A DNA stretch of 64,000 nucleotides from an uncultured Paracoccaceae bacterium. Lineage in GTDB: Bacteria > Pseudomonadota > Alphaproteobacteria > Rhodobacterales > Rhodobacteraceae. The stretch is from the NCBI GenBank assembly GCA_951812305.1, contig CATOSB010000002.1, positions 558,001 through 622,000 of the forward strand. The letters are read 5' to 3'. Each line of letters begins with the position of its first letter. The first letter of the stretch is position 1. Of this stretch, positions 51,538-61,130 are shown in pieces. The notes beneath the pieces are model-generated. The model did no database searches and was not told the origin of the DNA. It worked only from the letters and a program-made list of their open reading frames with translations. The translations under genes were made by a program, and so were the position numbers.

Positions 51538-54500
51538 ATGCCGAAAAGAGATGACATCAAGTCAATCATGATCATCGGGGCCGGACCGATCATCATCGGA
51601 CAGGCCTGCGAATTCGACTATTCCGGTGCACAGGCCTGCAAGGCCCTTAAGGAAGAGGGTTACCGGGTGATCCTCGTCAACTCCAACCCCGCGACGATCA
51701 TGACAGATCCGGGCCTTGCAGATGCAACCTATATCGAGCCGATTACCACTGAAGTGGTGGCCCAGATCATCGAAAAAGAGAAACCTGACGCTCTTTTGCC
51801 GACAATGGGCGGACAGACGGGTCTGAACACCTCGCTGGCGCTGGAGGAAAGCGGCGTTTTGGCAAAACACGGCGTCGAGATGATCGGGGCCAAGCGCGAT
51901 GCCATCGAAATGGCGGAAGACCGGAAGCTGTTTCGTGAGGCGATGGACCGCATCGGGCTGGAAAACCCCCGCGCGACGATTGCCGAGACGATGGATGAAT
52001 GCATGGCGGCGCTGGAGGACATTGGCCTGCCTGCCATCATACGTCCGGCTTTCACCCTTGGCGGCACGGGTGGCGGCGTGGCCTATAACCGCGCGGACTA
52101 TGAGCATTTCTGCAAGACCGGTCTCGATGCCTCACCCGTCAACCAGATCCTGATCGACGAAAGCCTGCTTGGCTGGAAAGAATTCGAGATGGAAGTGGTC
52201 CGCGACAAAGCGGACAACGCCATTATCGTCTGTTCCATCGAAAACGTAGACCCGATGGGTGTGCACACAGGCGATTCCGTCACTGTCGCCCCTGCCCTAA
52301 CACTGACCGACAAGGAATATCAGATTATGCGCAACGGCTCGATTGCCGTTCTGCGCGAGATTGGCGTGGAAACCGGCGGGTCCAACGTGCAGTGGGCGAT
52401 CAACCCCGAAGACGGACGCATGGTGGTGATCGAGATGAACCCACGCGTTAGCCGCTCTTCGGCGCTGGCATCCAAGGCAACTGGTTTCCCGATTGCCAAG
52501 ATCGCCGCGAAGTTGGCGGTGGGATACACCTTGGATGAACTCGACAATGACATCACCAAGGTTACTCCGGCGTCGTTCGAGCCGACCATCGATTACGTCG
52601 TCACCAAGATCCCGAAATTCGCATTCGAGAAATTTCCCGGATCCGAGCCACATCTGACAACGGCGATGAAATCCGTGGGCGAGGTCATGTCGATTGGCCG
52701 GACGTTCCACGAGTCGGTACAAAAGGCGCTTGCCAGCATGGAGTCTGGATTGACCGGGTTTGATGAAGTTGAGGTGCCCGATCTCGACACCGACCCTGCC
52801 GCACTGACAAAACTTATCGCGGCCCAGCACCCCGACCGGTTGCGCCGGATTGCGCAAGCCATGCGCGAGGGCATGTCAAACGACGACATTCAGGCGACAA
52901 CCGCGTTTGATCCCTGGTTCCTTAATCGTATCCGGGAAATTGTCGAAGCGGAGGAACGGACGAAGCGGGAAGGACTTCCAACCGACGAGTCCGGACTGCG
53001 CACGTTGAAAATGCTTGGCTTTACCGATGCGCGGCTGGCCAACCTTACAGGCCAGAATGAAGATCAGGTGCGCAGCGCACGCCGCAATCTGGGCATCAAC
53101 GCGGTTTTCAAACGCATCGACACCTGCGCCGCCGAATTCGAGGCGCAAACGCCTTATATGTACTCGACTTATGAAGCTCCGGTTATGGGCGATGTCGAAT
53201 GCGAGGCGCGGCCTTCGACGGCCAAAAAGGTCGTTATTCTCGGCGGTGGCCCGAACAGGATCGGTCAAGGGATCGAGTTTGACTATTGCTGCTGCCACGC
53301 CTGTTTCGCGCTGACCGAGCAGGGTTACGAGACCATCATGGTCAACTGTAACCCGGAAACCGTCAGCACCGATTATGACACCTCTGACCGTCTCTATTTT
53401 GAACCGCTGACATTTGAACACGTCATGGAAATCCTTCGCGTCGAGCAGGAAAACGGAACGCTGCACGGTGTGATTGTCCAGTTCGGCGGCCAGACGCCTT
53501 TGAAGCTGGCAAATGCGCTGCATGACGCGGGCATCCCGATCCTCGGCACCTCGCCCGACAGCATCGATTGGGCGGAAGATCGCGAGCGTTTTCAGGCGCT
53601 CGTCAACGATCTTGGCCTGAAACAGCCGCTGAACGCGATTGCATCGACAGATGTTGAAGCAATGGAGGCGGCGGGCAAGATCGGCTACCCGCTGGTGATC
53701 CGCCCGTCCTATGTGCTTGGTGGTCGTGCGATGGAAATCGTGCGGGATCGCGCGCAATTGGAACGCTATATCGCCGAGGCCGTGGTTGTTTCCGGCGACA
53801 GCCCCGTTCTCTTGGACAGCTATCTCTCGGGCGCCGTCGAGGTGGATGTCGACTGCCTGTCGGATGGCAAAGATGTCCATATCGCCGGTGTCATGCAGCA
53901 TATCGAGGAAGCCGGCGTGCATTCCGGCGACAGCGCCTGTTCCCTGCCGCCCCATTCCCTGGCGCGCGACATCATCGCGGAACTGGAACGTCAGGCTGTC
54001 GATCTGGCAAAAGCGCTTTGCGTGGTCGGTCTGATGAACGTGCAATTCGCCGTGAAAGACGGCGAGGTTTACCTGATCGAGGTGAACCCACGGGCGTCCC
54101 GCACAGTGCCGTTTGTTGCGAAGGCCACGGATTCCGCCATCGCCTCCATCGCTGCACGGCTGATGGCGGGCGAGCCGTTGTCAAACTTCCCAAATCGGCC
54201 ACCTTACGACGATGTAACACGCGACACACCTATGCCGCTGGCCGACCCGATGACGCTGGCGGACCCGAACATGCCCTGGTTTTCGGTCAAGGAAGCCGTG
54301 ATGCCGTTCAACCGATTTCCCGGCGTTGACACGATCCTTGGGCCAGAGATGCGCTCTACTGGCGAGGTCATGGGCTGGGCGCGGTCTTTCCCGCGTGCCT
54401 TCCTGAAAAGCCAAATGGGCGCGGGTGTAGATCTGCCCAAGGATGGCATCGCCTTCCTGTCGATAAAGGACGCCGACAAAACCGACGAACTCGTCGAAGC

Positions 54501-54831
54501 CGCCCGGACAATATCTGATTTGGGTCTAAGCATATTGTCGACGCGGGGTACGGCGGCCTTTCTGACCGAACACGGAATTGCATCGGATGTGGTTAATAAG
54601 GCCTATGAAGGCGGCCGCACCATCGTCGATGTGATGAAGGACGGCGAAATCGCACTGGTGATGAACACGACCGAGGGCAAGCAGGCGATCGACGACAGCC
54701 GTTCGATGCGTGCCGTCGCCTTGGCTGACCGCATCCCTTACTACACCACGCTCGCCGCCAGCCACGCCGCTGCGCTGGCGATGAAGGCCCGCGAAGAGGG
54801 TGAGATCGAGGTGCGCAGTTTGCAGGCGTGA
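51538..54831 (+). CDS. carB: Carbamoyl-phosphate synthase, large subunit
   Basis: A 1097-residue enzyme that makes carbamoyl phosphate from bicarbonate, ATP and glutamine-derived ammonia, for arginine and pyrimidines. Two homologous ATP-grasp halves (about 1-550 and 551-950) show [18 protein letters not shown] and [19 protein letters not shown]. The repeated loops FTLGGTGGG and YVLGGRAME bind nucleotide, and [21 protein letters not shown] marks the second grasp site. An MGS-like allosteric domain occupies about 960-1097. The small subunit gene carA is not in this window. Start ATG at 51538, 63 bases after the upstream gene. Confidence 0.97.
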   Translation: MPKRDDIKSIMIIGAGPIIIGQACEFDYSGAQACKALKEEGYRVILVNSNPATIMTDPGLADATYIEPITTEVVAQIIEKEKPDALLPTMGGQTGLNTSLALEESGVLAKHGVEMIGAKRDAIEMAEDRKLFREAMDRIGLENPRATIAETMDECMAALEDIGLPAIIRPAFTLGGTGGGVAYNRADYEHFCKTGLDASPVNQILIDESLLGWKEFEMEVVRDKADNAIIVCSIENVDPMGVHTGDSVTVAPALTLTDKEYQIMRNGSIAVLREIGVETGGSNVQWAINPEDGRMVVIEMNPRVSRSSALASKATGFPIAKIAAKLAVGYTLDELDNDITKVTPASFEPTIDYVVTKIPKFAFEKFPGSEPHLTTAMKSVGEVMSIGRTFHESVQKALASMESGLTGFDEVEVPDLDTDPAALTKLIAAQHPDRLRRIAQAMREGMSNDDIQATTAFDPWFLNRIREIVEAEERTKREGLPTDESGLRTLKMLGFTDARLANLTGQNEDQVRSARRNLGINAVFKRIDTCAAEFEAQTPYMYSTYEAPVMGDVECEARPSTAKKVVILGGGPNRIGQGIEFDYCCCHACFALTEQGYETIMVNCNPETVSTDYDTSDRLYFEPLTFEHVMEILRVEQENGTLHGVIVQFGGQTPLKLANALHDAGIPILGTSPDSIDWAEDRERFQALVNDLGLKQPLNAIASTDVEAMEAAGKIGYPLVIRPSYVLGGRAMEIVRDRAQLERYIAEAVVVSGDSPVLLDSYLSGAVEVDVDCLSDGKDVHIAGVMQHIEEAGVHSGDSACSLPPHSLARDIIAELERQAVDLAKALCVVGLMNVQFAVKDGEVYLIEVNPRASRTVPFVAKATDSAIASIAARLMAGEPLSNFPNRPPYDDVTRDTPMPLADPMTLADPNMPWFSVKEAVMPFNRFPGVDTILGPEMRSTGEVMGWARSFPRAFLKSQMGAGVDLPKDGIAFLSIKDADKTDELVEAARTISDLGLSILSTRGTAAFLTEHGIASDVVNKAYEGGRTIVDVMKDGEIALVMNTTEGKQAIDDSRSMRAVALADRIPYYTTLAASHAAALAMKAREEGEIEVRSLQA

Positions 54832-54931
54832 GTATCTAAAACCTGTTTGTAGCGGCGTTACTGCTTTAGAGTTTAATTTCCGCCGCAAATTGGTATGGTT
54901 CGCCAAAGCAAGTTTTTTAAGAGGCTCGCCG

Positions 54932-55315
54932 ATGCCAAATCGTCGTATGTTCTTTGCAGGTGTTCTCAGCGCCGTCGCACTGCCCGCAATTGCACAAACC
55001 CGCAAACCGGCCAGCGACACAGGTGGCGCGCTTACACGGGCCCGCCGGATTGACGGTCAGTATGTATCCGCCGGCATCAATGCCGACGGGACCAGATACA
55101 ACGGCGTCGCGCGCATAACCCAGGATGGGAACACGATGACGATCACCTGGATTGTGAACGGTGAGGAATCCCGCGGTTCCGGCGCGATTGACGGGCGGGT
55201 TGTGACGGTTGACTGGGGCCAGAAATACCCGGCAATTTATGTCATTATGGAAGATGGCACCTTGCACGGCACCTTTGCCAACGGCACCGCGCTTGAGAAA
55301 TTGACGCCGAGGTAA
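54932..55315 (+). CDS. Small secreted protein, tandem paralogue 1
   Basis: A 127-residue protein with a twin-arginine-like signal (NRRMFFAGVLSAVALPAIAQ, cleavage after AIA). The mature part repeats a pattern G-x-Y-x-x-x-G-I-N-A-D-G-T-R-Y, then GxVVTVDWGQKYPAIYVIMEDG and LHGTFANGTALEKLTPR, giving a compact beta fold. I do not recognise a named family. The gene immediately downstream encodes a clear paralogue. The ATG at 54932 is chosen because the frame further upstream lies within carB. Confidence 0.82.
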   Translation: MPNRRMFFAGVLSAVALPAIAQTRKPASDTGGALTRARRIDGQYVSAGINADGTRYNGVARITQDGNTMTITWIVNGEESRGSGAIDGRVVTVDWGQKYPAIYVIMEDGTLHGTFANGTALEKLTPR

Positions 55316-55370
55316 TTGATCGTCGGAAGTGCCGAATTTGCTTGAAATTTGACCGCGAAAGGAATTGCCA

Positions 55371-55748
55371 ATGCTTACTCGACGCAGCGCGATTACAGGT
55401 CTTGCCCTTCTCACCGCCGCGCCGGTGTTTGGGCAAGGAAAGAAATCGGCAGGTGGTGGCGATGGCTCCGACCTTCGCGGAATAGATGGGACATACAGCG
55501 CGAACGGGATGAACGCTGATGGCACACGCTATGAGGGGCGGGTTGACATCGTCCAGCAGGGCGAAGCGGTGGAATTCACATGGAAGATCGGCGATGACAC
55601 GTTCCGGGGCGCTGGCCAGATCAGCGGCGACGTTGTCACGGTGGATTGGGGCGATGCACATCCCGTGGCCTATATCGTGATGCAGGATGGCGAGTTGCAC
55701 GGCACATGGGCGGACGGTACCGCACTGGAAAAACTGACGCCGCGCTAG
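55371..55748 (+). CDS. Small secreted protein, tandem paralogue 2
   Basis: A 125-residue protein with a signal of the same type (LTRRSAITGLALLTAAPVFG). The mature part shares GTYSANGMNADGTRY, VVTVDWGDAHPVAYIVMQDG and ELHGTWADGTALEKLTPR with the upstream gene; the two are about half identical over the beta domain. AAGGA lies 8 bases before the ATG at 55371. The two genes are 55 bases apart and likely cotranscribed. The extra Gly-rich linker KSAGGGDG after the signal differs from paralogue 1. Confidence 0.82.
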   Translation: MLTRRSAITGLALLTAAPVFGQGKKSAGGGDGSDLRGIDGTYSANGMNADGTRYEGRVDIVQQGEAVEFTWKIGDDTFRGAGQISGDVVTVDWGDAHPVAYIVMQDGELHGTWADGTALEKLTPR

Positions 55749-56338
55749 GCCAAAACGCGGTTGGCGCCGTATTCAATGAGCAAATGATCGACAAATTCGC
55801 GTTCGGATGGCGTTAGCGACTGGTGTCGGGAGTAGCGCGGATCAGACCGATCATCCACGACATTGGCCTGCCACCCGTCTGTGGTTTCGAAAAACCGGCG
55901 CACCCCTGCATTGCCGAACTCGCGTAAGAACCCCTGAACCACCACGTCGATATAGCTTAACAGCAGCACGCGCGGCGAGGTTCCGTCCCGGTTCTGGTTT
56001 GCAACGGCATAAACCTGAATTTGCGGCGCCATGTCTTTGGCGACCTCAATTCGGTCGCTGACTTCATGGCGGTCATAGGCTCTTTCGCGGATGTCGAGCG
56101 CGGACCAATCCGCATTTGGAACGCGCGCAACCAACCCATCGATAATTGTTTTCTCGCAGGGCTTCACAGACAGGAACGCGACATCGCGCAATGTCGTTGC
56201 GCACCATTCGCGCCGCCAACCGGATAACTGTGCACGCGATGCATCGGGATAGTCGTGGGTTCCCCTGTGCACAAGCGAGCCATAGCCGAAGAAATACGGC
56301 TCCGGTGCGATCAGGTCATGGACGCATTCGCGGTTCAT
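55745..56338 (-). CDS. Gamma-glutamylcyclotransferase-like protein
   Basis: A 197-residue protein of the GGCT/AIG2-like fold. The N-terminal YFFGYGSLVHRGTHDY is the family's substrate loop (FGYGS), followed by a beta core. The reaction in the family is release of 5-oxoproline from gamma-glutamyl compounds, but the substrate here is unknown. The central region carries RVPNADWSALDIRERAYDR, where the Glu is the probable catalytic acid. It overlaps the end of the small secreted protein gene by 4 bases in convergent orientation. Confidence 0.84.
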   Translation of the reverse strand: MNRECVHDLIAPEPYFFGYGSLVHRGTHDYPDASRAQLSGWRREWCATTLRDVAFLSVKPCEKTIIDGLVARVPNADWSALDIRERAYDRHEVSDRIEVAKDMAPQIQVYAVANQNRDGTSPRVLLLSYIDVVVQGFLREFGNAGVRRFFETTDGWQANVVDDRSDPRYSRHQSLTPSEREFVDHLLIEYGANRVLA

Positions 56339-56393
56339 CGGCGCAAATTGCCGACATCAACCTAACAAGGCAAGAGATGGTTTTTCGTCCCGG

Positions 56394-58160
56394 CTATTCG
56401 CCCAGGACATAAGTGCCCGGCGCCCGGCCGTATTTTTCCTTCGGCATCCGTGCATCAATCATCTTGCCGGAGCTTTTCGCCAGCCATTCGCCCCAGCGTG
56501 GCCACCAGCTGCCTTCATGAAAGTCGGCCCCCTCGCGCCAATCGTCTGCGGATCCGCCGAATTCGGTGTTGGTGTAATGACCGTATTTCTTTTTTGACGG
56601 CGGATTGATGATGCCGGCGATATGACCGGATTCGCTCAGGATGAACGATTTATCCTTGGCACCCATTTGCGCCACGCCGTGCAGGCTGTCTTCCCAATTG
56701 GCGATATGGTCGGTTTCGCACGCAATCGCGCAAAGTGGAGTTTTGACGTCTGAAAGTTTCAGTGTCTCTCCAAGCAGTTCTATGCCGCCTTCGGCAAACT
56801 GGTTCTTCTGGCAAAGCTGTCGCAGGTATTCCACCACCATGCGACCCGGGAGATTGGTGCTGTCGCCGTTCCAGAACAAAAGGTCAAACGCCGGCGGCGT
56901 TTCACCCAGCATGTAAGAGCGGATGGCAGGCTGATAGATCAGGTCGTTGGAGCGAAGATAGGAAAACGTGCGCGACATGAAGAAGCTGTCGAGATAACCG
57001 GTTTCAGCGACCTCGCGTTCGATCCCGTCCACAAAATCATCCTGAAGAAACGGCGTGAACTCTCGCTGGTCCGAGAAATCGGTGACAGTGGTGAAGAAGG
57101 TGGCTGATTTGACCGATTTGTCCTTCTTCTTTTGCAGGTAAGCCAGCGTCATGGCCAAAGTCGTACCGCCGATACAATAGCCAACAGCGTTGACGGATTT
57201 TTCGCCCGTCGCCTTTTTGACCTGATTGATCGCTTCCAGATATCCCTCTTCGATGTAGGTATCGACACCAACATCGGCGTAGGACTCGTCTGGGTTTTTC
57301 CAGCTGGCGACAAAGACCGAGAATCCCTGCTCTGTCAGCCACTTGATAAGAGAGTTTTTCGGTTTCAGATCAAGGATATAGAACTTGTTGATCCAGGGCG
57401 GAAAGATGACGACAGGTGTGGCATGGACCTTATCCGTCTGCGGCGCGTATTGGATCAGTTCCATCATTCGATTGCGAAAGATGACGCCGCCTTCGCTGGT
57501 TGCGATGTTGGCACCGACCTTGAATGCCTCGTTATCCGCAAGAGTGACAAGCAGTTCGCCCTCGCTCGCCTCGATATCGCGCACGAGGTTTTCCAACCCG
57601 TCAATCAGCGACTGACCCTCGGTTTCCATCGCTTTTTCAAGAGCATCCGGGTTGGTCGCCAGAAAATTTGTCGGCGCGAAAGCGTCGATGATCTGGCGCG
57701 AGAAAAAGTTCAGGCGAGCCCTGTCGTTGGGCTCCAGCCCTTCCACCGCATCGACCGCCCTTTCGACGGCATCCGCGTTCAGTTCATACTGTTTGCGCAC
57801 AAAGTTGAAATACGGGTTGCTTTGCCACATCGGATTGGAAAACCGCCGATCTGTGGGCGCATCCTCTTCGGGCTGCAGTTCCGCGGCCATCGCCTGTTGC
57901 GCGGCCGCGAAATGTTCCAGCGTCTTGCCCCAATACGCCGCCTGTTGTTCGATCATCTTAGCGGGGTTTGACATCGCTTCCGCCCAATATGCCCCGGCGG
58001 CTTTGATGAACACATCCTGACCCGGTCCGGCAAGCCCCTGATCATACTGGCGCTTGTTTGCAAGCGCAGAAACCAGACGTTTGGACAATTCCTCGATCTT
58101 AACAATATTTTCGTTAAGTTTCGCGACATTTGGTACTTCTGTGGATTTAGAGATTGTCAT
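56394..58160 (-). CDS. phaC: Class I poly(3-hydroxyalkanoate) synthase
   Basis: A 588-residue PHA synthase polymerising (R)-3-hydroxyacyl-CoA on granules. The lipase-like box is VGYCIGGTTLAMTL with catalytic Cys near 328, the Asp is in CAIACETDHIANWEDSLHG and the His in LSESGHIAGIINPP. The N-terminal 190 residues form the polymerase-N domain (MWQSNPYFNFVRKQYELNADAV). Length and motifs fit class I, which needs no PhaE/PhaR subunit. It is divergent from phaZ across 100 bases. The usual phasin and repressor genes do not follow it here. Confidence 0.95.
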   Translation of the reverse strand: MTISKSTEVPNVAKLNENIVKIEELSKRLVSALANKRQYDQGLAGPGQDVFIKAAGAYWAEAMSNPAKMIEQQAAYWGKTLEHFAAAQQAMAAELQPEEDAPTDRRFSNPMWQSNPYFNFVRKQYELNADAVERAVDAVEGLEPNDRARLNFFSRQIIDAFAPTNFLATNPDALEKAMETEGQSLIDGLENLVRDIEASEGELLVTLADNEAFKVGANIATSEGGVIFRNRMMELIQYAPQTDKVHATPVVIFPPWINKFYILDLKPKNSLIKWLTEQGFSVFVASWKNPDESYADVGVDTYIEEGYLEAINQVKKATGEKSVNAVGYCIGGTTLAMTLAYLQKKKDKSVKSATFFTTVTDFSDQREFTPFLQDDFVDGIEREVAETGYLDSFFMSRTFSYLRSNDLIYQPAIRSYMLGETPPAFDLLFWNGDSTNLPGRMVVEYLRQLCQKNQFAEGGIELLGETLKLSDVKTPLCAIACETDHIANWEDSLHGVAQMGAKDKSFILSESGHIAGIINPPSKKKYGHYTNTEFGGSADDWREGADFHEGSWWPRWGEWLAKSSGKMIDARMPKEKYGRAPGTYVLGE

Positions 58161-58180
58161 TTGTTAATTACCGGGTATCT

Positions 58181-58194
58181 TTGCAGGTGCAGCA
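58181..58194. promoter_or_regulatory. Possible PhaR-type operator
   Basis: TTGCAGGTGCAGCA in the 100-bp gap between phaC and phaZ has the TGC-rich composition of PhaR sites described in Paracoccus. A single weak match, so tentative. Confidence 0.28.
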
Positions 58195-58260
58195 TAAACA
58201 TTAAATCGCCAGTCGGAAACGCGACCTTTCGACCGGGCGGGAACAACAGGGCAGTCACTT

Positions 58261-59523
58261 ATGCGATACATGGCCACGTATGACCTGATGGAAACTGCGC
58301 GCGTCACGAACCAGTGGCTTGGCGCCACGGCCCGCGCGATTGGATCATATCCGGCAACCGGCCTTGTACCAAACCCATTCTTTCAGATGCTGTCGGCCTG
58401 GGGCGAAGTGACGGAACGCACATTTTCGCGGATGGTCGCAAAACCCGACTGGGGCATCGCATCGTTGGCGACTGAAGACAGTCGGGACCACGTCGTTGAG
58501 ATCGAGACGATTGTGGAACGCCCGTTTGGTGATTTGATCCGGTTTCGCGTATCTGGCCGAAAGGACAAGAAGCGTCGCGTTATGCTCGTGGCCCCCATGT
58601 CGGGCCATTACGCGACGCTGATGCGATCCACGGTGGCGTCATTGTTGCCCGATGCGGAAGTTTACATCACCGACTGGCACAATGCCCGCGACATTCCCGT
58701 CAGCCTGGGCAAATTCGACGTCGAAGATTACACGACATATTTGGCCGATTTCATGCGCGCCATGGGCCCCGACACGCACGTCATCGCTGTGTGTCAGCCG
58801 GTGCCTCTGGCATTGGCCGCAACAGCTTTGTTGGCGGAACAGGAACCCGCCGCGCAACCCAGATCACTGACTTTGATCGGTGGCCCGGTGGACCCTGATG
58901 CGGCCCCAACCGAGGTGACTGATTTCGGTCGCCGCGTGACGATGGGACAATTGGAAGAACTTGCGATTCAGCGGGTGGGTTTCAAATATGCCGGGTCGGG
59001 CCGCATGGTTTATCCGGGTCTGTTGCAACTGGCCGGATTCATGTCGATGAATTCAGACCGGCATGGCGAAAGCTTTGCCAACCAGATCATGAAAGTCGCA
59101 AAAGGCGAGGCGGCGGATCATGACAAGCATAACCGGTTTTATGATGAATATCTCGCCGTGATGGACATGACAGCAGAGTTTTACCTGTCAACCGTGGAGC
59201 GAATTTTCAAAGGTCGGGAAATTGCCAACAACACCTTTACCGTCGGCGGAGCGCCCGTCGATTTCGGCAAGATCACCAACGTTGCCGTCAAAGTTGTTGA
59301 GGGTGAAAAGGATGACATCAGCGCACCCGGACAGTGCCTTGCCGCGCTCGAACTTTTGACCGGCCTTCCCGACCACATGAAGGCGGCGCATCTGGAACAG
59401 GGTGCCGGACATTACGGGATTTTTGCCGGTAAATCCTGGCGGAACAACATTCGCCCGCTGGTTCTGGATTTCATCGACAGTAACAGCGCCAGGCAGAAGC
59501 CGAAGTTGAAGGCTGTTAATTAG
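58261..59523 (+). CDS. phaZ: Intracellular poly(3-hydroxyalkanoate) depolymerase
   Basis: A 420-residue depolymerase that mobilises PHB granules. The conserved parts are VLVAPMSGHYATLMRSTV, DAEVYITDWHNARDIPVS and VIAVCQPVPLALAA, whose Cys takes the nucleophile place in PhaZ type a, with later PGQCLAALELLTGLP and LEQGAGHYGIFAGKSWR (His). Start ATG at 58261. Together with phaC it allows storage and use of PHB. A second ATG lies three codons later (58270) and could be the true start. Confidence 0.94.
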   Translation: MRYMATYDLMETARVTNQWLGATARAIGSYPATGLVPNPFFQMLSAWGEVTERTFSRMVAKPDWGIASLATEDSRDHVVEIETIVERPFGDLIRFRVSGRKDKKRRVMLVAPMSGHYATLMRSTVASLLPDAEVYITDWHNARDIPVSLGKFDVEDYTTYLADFMRAMGPDTHVIAVCQPVPLALAATALLAEQEPAAQPRSLTLIGGPVDPDAAPTEVTDFGRRVTMGQLEELAIQRVGFKYAGSGRMVYPGLLQLAGFMSMNSDRHGESFANQIMKVAKGEAADHDKHNRFYDEYLAVMDMTAEFYLSTVERIFKGREIANNTFTVGGAPVDFGKITNVAVKVVEGEKDDISAPGQCLAALELLTGLPDHMKAAHLEQGAGHYGIFAGKSWRNNIRPLVLDFIDSNSARQKPKLKAVN

Positions 59524-59741
59524 GCGGTCATCGCGACCTTGTTGCAATTCCGGTTTGCTCCGGATTGGCCGATTTTGACCCTAAGGCGGGCGCTGAAAAG
59601 AACGCAAGCCGAGAAATCTACGGCGCGCGCGGCGGTTTCGCCTAGAATTCTCGCAAGGCGAATTATCTAAACCTCTGCCCCAGGTCAGATCTAGTTTTCG
59701 CCGTATCTATTGCGTACCAACAAATTGGCCATTCCAGCGTC

Positions 59742-61025
59742 CTAATTCGGCGGATTGCCCGCGACCCAGACTTGTCTGATGGCCCGGTCATCGCCCATTA
59801 TGATTGTCGGAAACACCGCTTCCCAAATGTCGTTTGCACGCGAACTGCGCTGTGCGATGGCAGGCGTGGATGCGAGATCCAGCGCGATGATATCGGCCTC
59901 TCGCCCCGGTTCAAGATTGCCGATCTGCGGCTGGCGCAGCGCCTTTGCGGAACCTTCTGTGGCAAGCCAAAGAAGTTGCGAAGGGTGCAGGGACTGACCG
60001 CGCAATTGTGCGACCTCGTAAGCAGCGGCCATCGTGCGCAACATGGAAAAAGACGACCCACCGCCGGTGTCTGTCGCCAATCCGACGCGGTGGGTGGCGG
60101 CCAGCCCCATATCGAACAGCCCTGACCCGATAAATGTGTTCGACGTCGGGCAATGGACTAGTGCTGCGCCCACTTCGCGCATTCGATCCTGTTCCCTGTC
60201 TGTGAGATGAATGGCATGACCGAATACCGCGTTGGGACCAAGCAGCCCATGTACCTCGTATGTATCCAGATAGTCGCGCGCCGATGGGAACAAGTCGCGC
60301 ACCCAAGCAATCTCGTCAGTCTGTTCCGAGATATGCGTTTGCATCAGGCAATCGGGGTGTTCGGCCCATAGCGAGCCGAGCGCCGCAAGCTGGTCCTCTG
60401 TCGACGTTGGCGAAAATCGCGGTGTAATGACGTAGGACAAGCGGTCTTGCCCGTGCCAGCGTTCCAACAATGACCTGCTATCGTCATAGGCCGTCTGCGG
60501 GGTGTCGCGCAGGCCGTCGGGCGCGTTGCGATCCATGCAGGTCTTGCCAGCCAACGCGCGCAAGCCACGCGACTTGGCTTCAGCGAAATAGGCATCAACG
60601 CTCTCTGGGTGGATCGTGGCATAGCTGCAAACCGTTGTTGTACCGTTTGCCAAGGTCAGATCGAAATAGCGCGCCGCGATTTCAGTGGCGTATTCGGCGT
60701 CGCAAAACCGCATCTCTTCTGGGAACGTATAAGTTTCCAGCCAGTCGATCAGGCGTTTCCCCCAGCTCGCGATCATCGCGGTTTGCGGGTAATGCGCATG
60801 TGCGTCCACGAACCCGGCGATCAGCAAGGCATCGCCCATATCCGTGACCGTCACGTCGGGATGCGCACGGCGAAGGTCATCGGCGGTGCCGGTTTCCGTG
60901 ACGATGCCGCCTTCAACCAGAACGCCACCGCGGGCGTCATACAATACGGCATCCTCAATTGGCGCGTGAAAAGGATTCGCGCGAAAGCGCAGCGTCTGGC
61001 CGAGGATGAGGGTCTTCGATGTCAT
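59742..61025 (-). CDS. guaD: Guanine deaminase
   Basis: A 427-residue amidohydrolase that converts guanine to xanthine. The zinc-binding motif is GFVDAHAHYPQTAMIASWG (HxH near 78-80), followed by QTHISEQTDE, FGHAIHLTD (His) and LATDTGGGSSFSML (Asp). The composition and TIM barrel match GuaD of proteobacteria. It is separated from phaZ by a 218-base stretch in which I see no gene. It is divergent from mgtE across about 105 bases. Confidence 0.93.
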   Translation of the reverse strand: MTSKTLILGQTLRFRANPFHAPIEDAVLYDARGGVLVEGGIVTETGTADDLRRAHPDVTVTDMGDALLIAGFVDAHAHYPQTAMIASWGKRLIDWLETYTFPEEMRFCDAEYATEIAARYFDLTLANGTTTVCSYATIHPESVDAYFAEAKSRGLRALAGKTCMDRNAPDGLRDTPQTAYDDSRSLLERWHGQDRLSYVITPRFSPTSTEDQLAALGSLWAEHPDCLMQTHISEQTDEIAWVRDLFPSARDYLDTYEVHGLLGPNAVFGHAIHLTDREQDRMREVGAALVHCPTSNTFIGSGLFDMGLAATHRVGLATDTGGGSSFSMLRTMAAAYEVAQLRGQSLHPSQLLWLATEGSAKALRQPQIGNLEPGREADIIALDLASTPAIAQRSSRANDIWEAVFPTIIMGDDRAIRQVWVAGNPPN

Positions 61026-61130
61026 GCCGTCAACTTCTGCCAGTCCAACGCGATAGGCAAGTATCGGCGTTTGCGCTTTGGCGCGCTATCTGGTGAAAGA
61101 ACGGCAAAGCAAAATTCCACGAGGTCCGGC

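Noticed and set aside
52876..54045. A 389-codon frame opposite carB
   Set aside because: It is antisense to the second ATP-grasp half of CarB and shows no domain of its own.
60609..61130. Upstream extension of mgtE to 60609
   Set aside because: The extension is antisense to guaD and unlike MgtE; the family start is the ATG at 61131.
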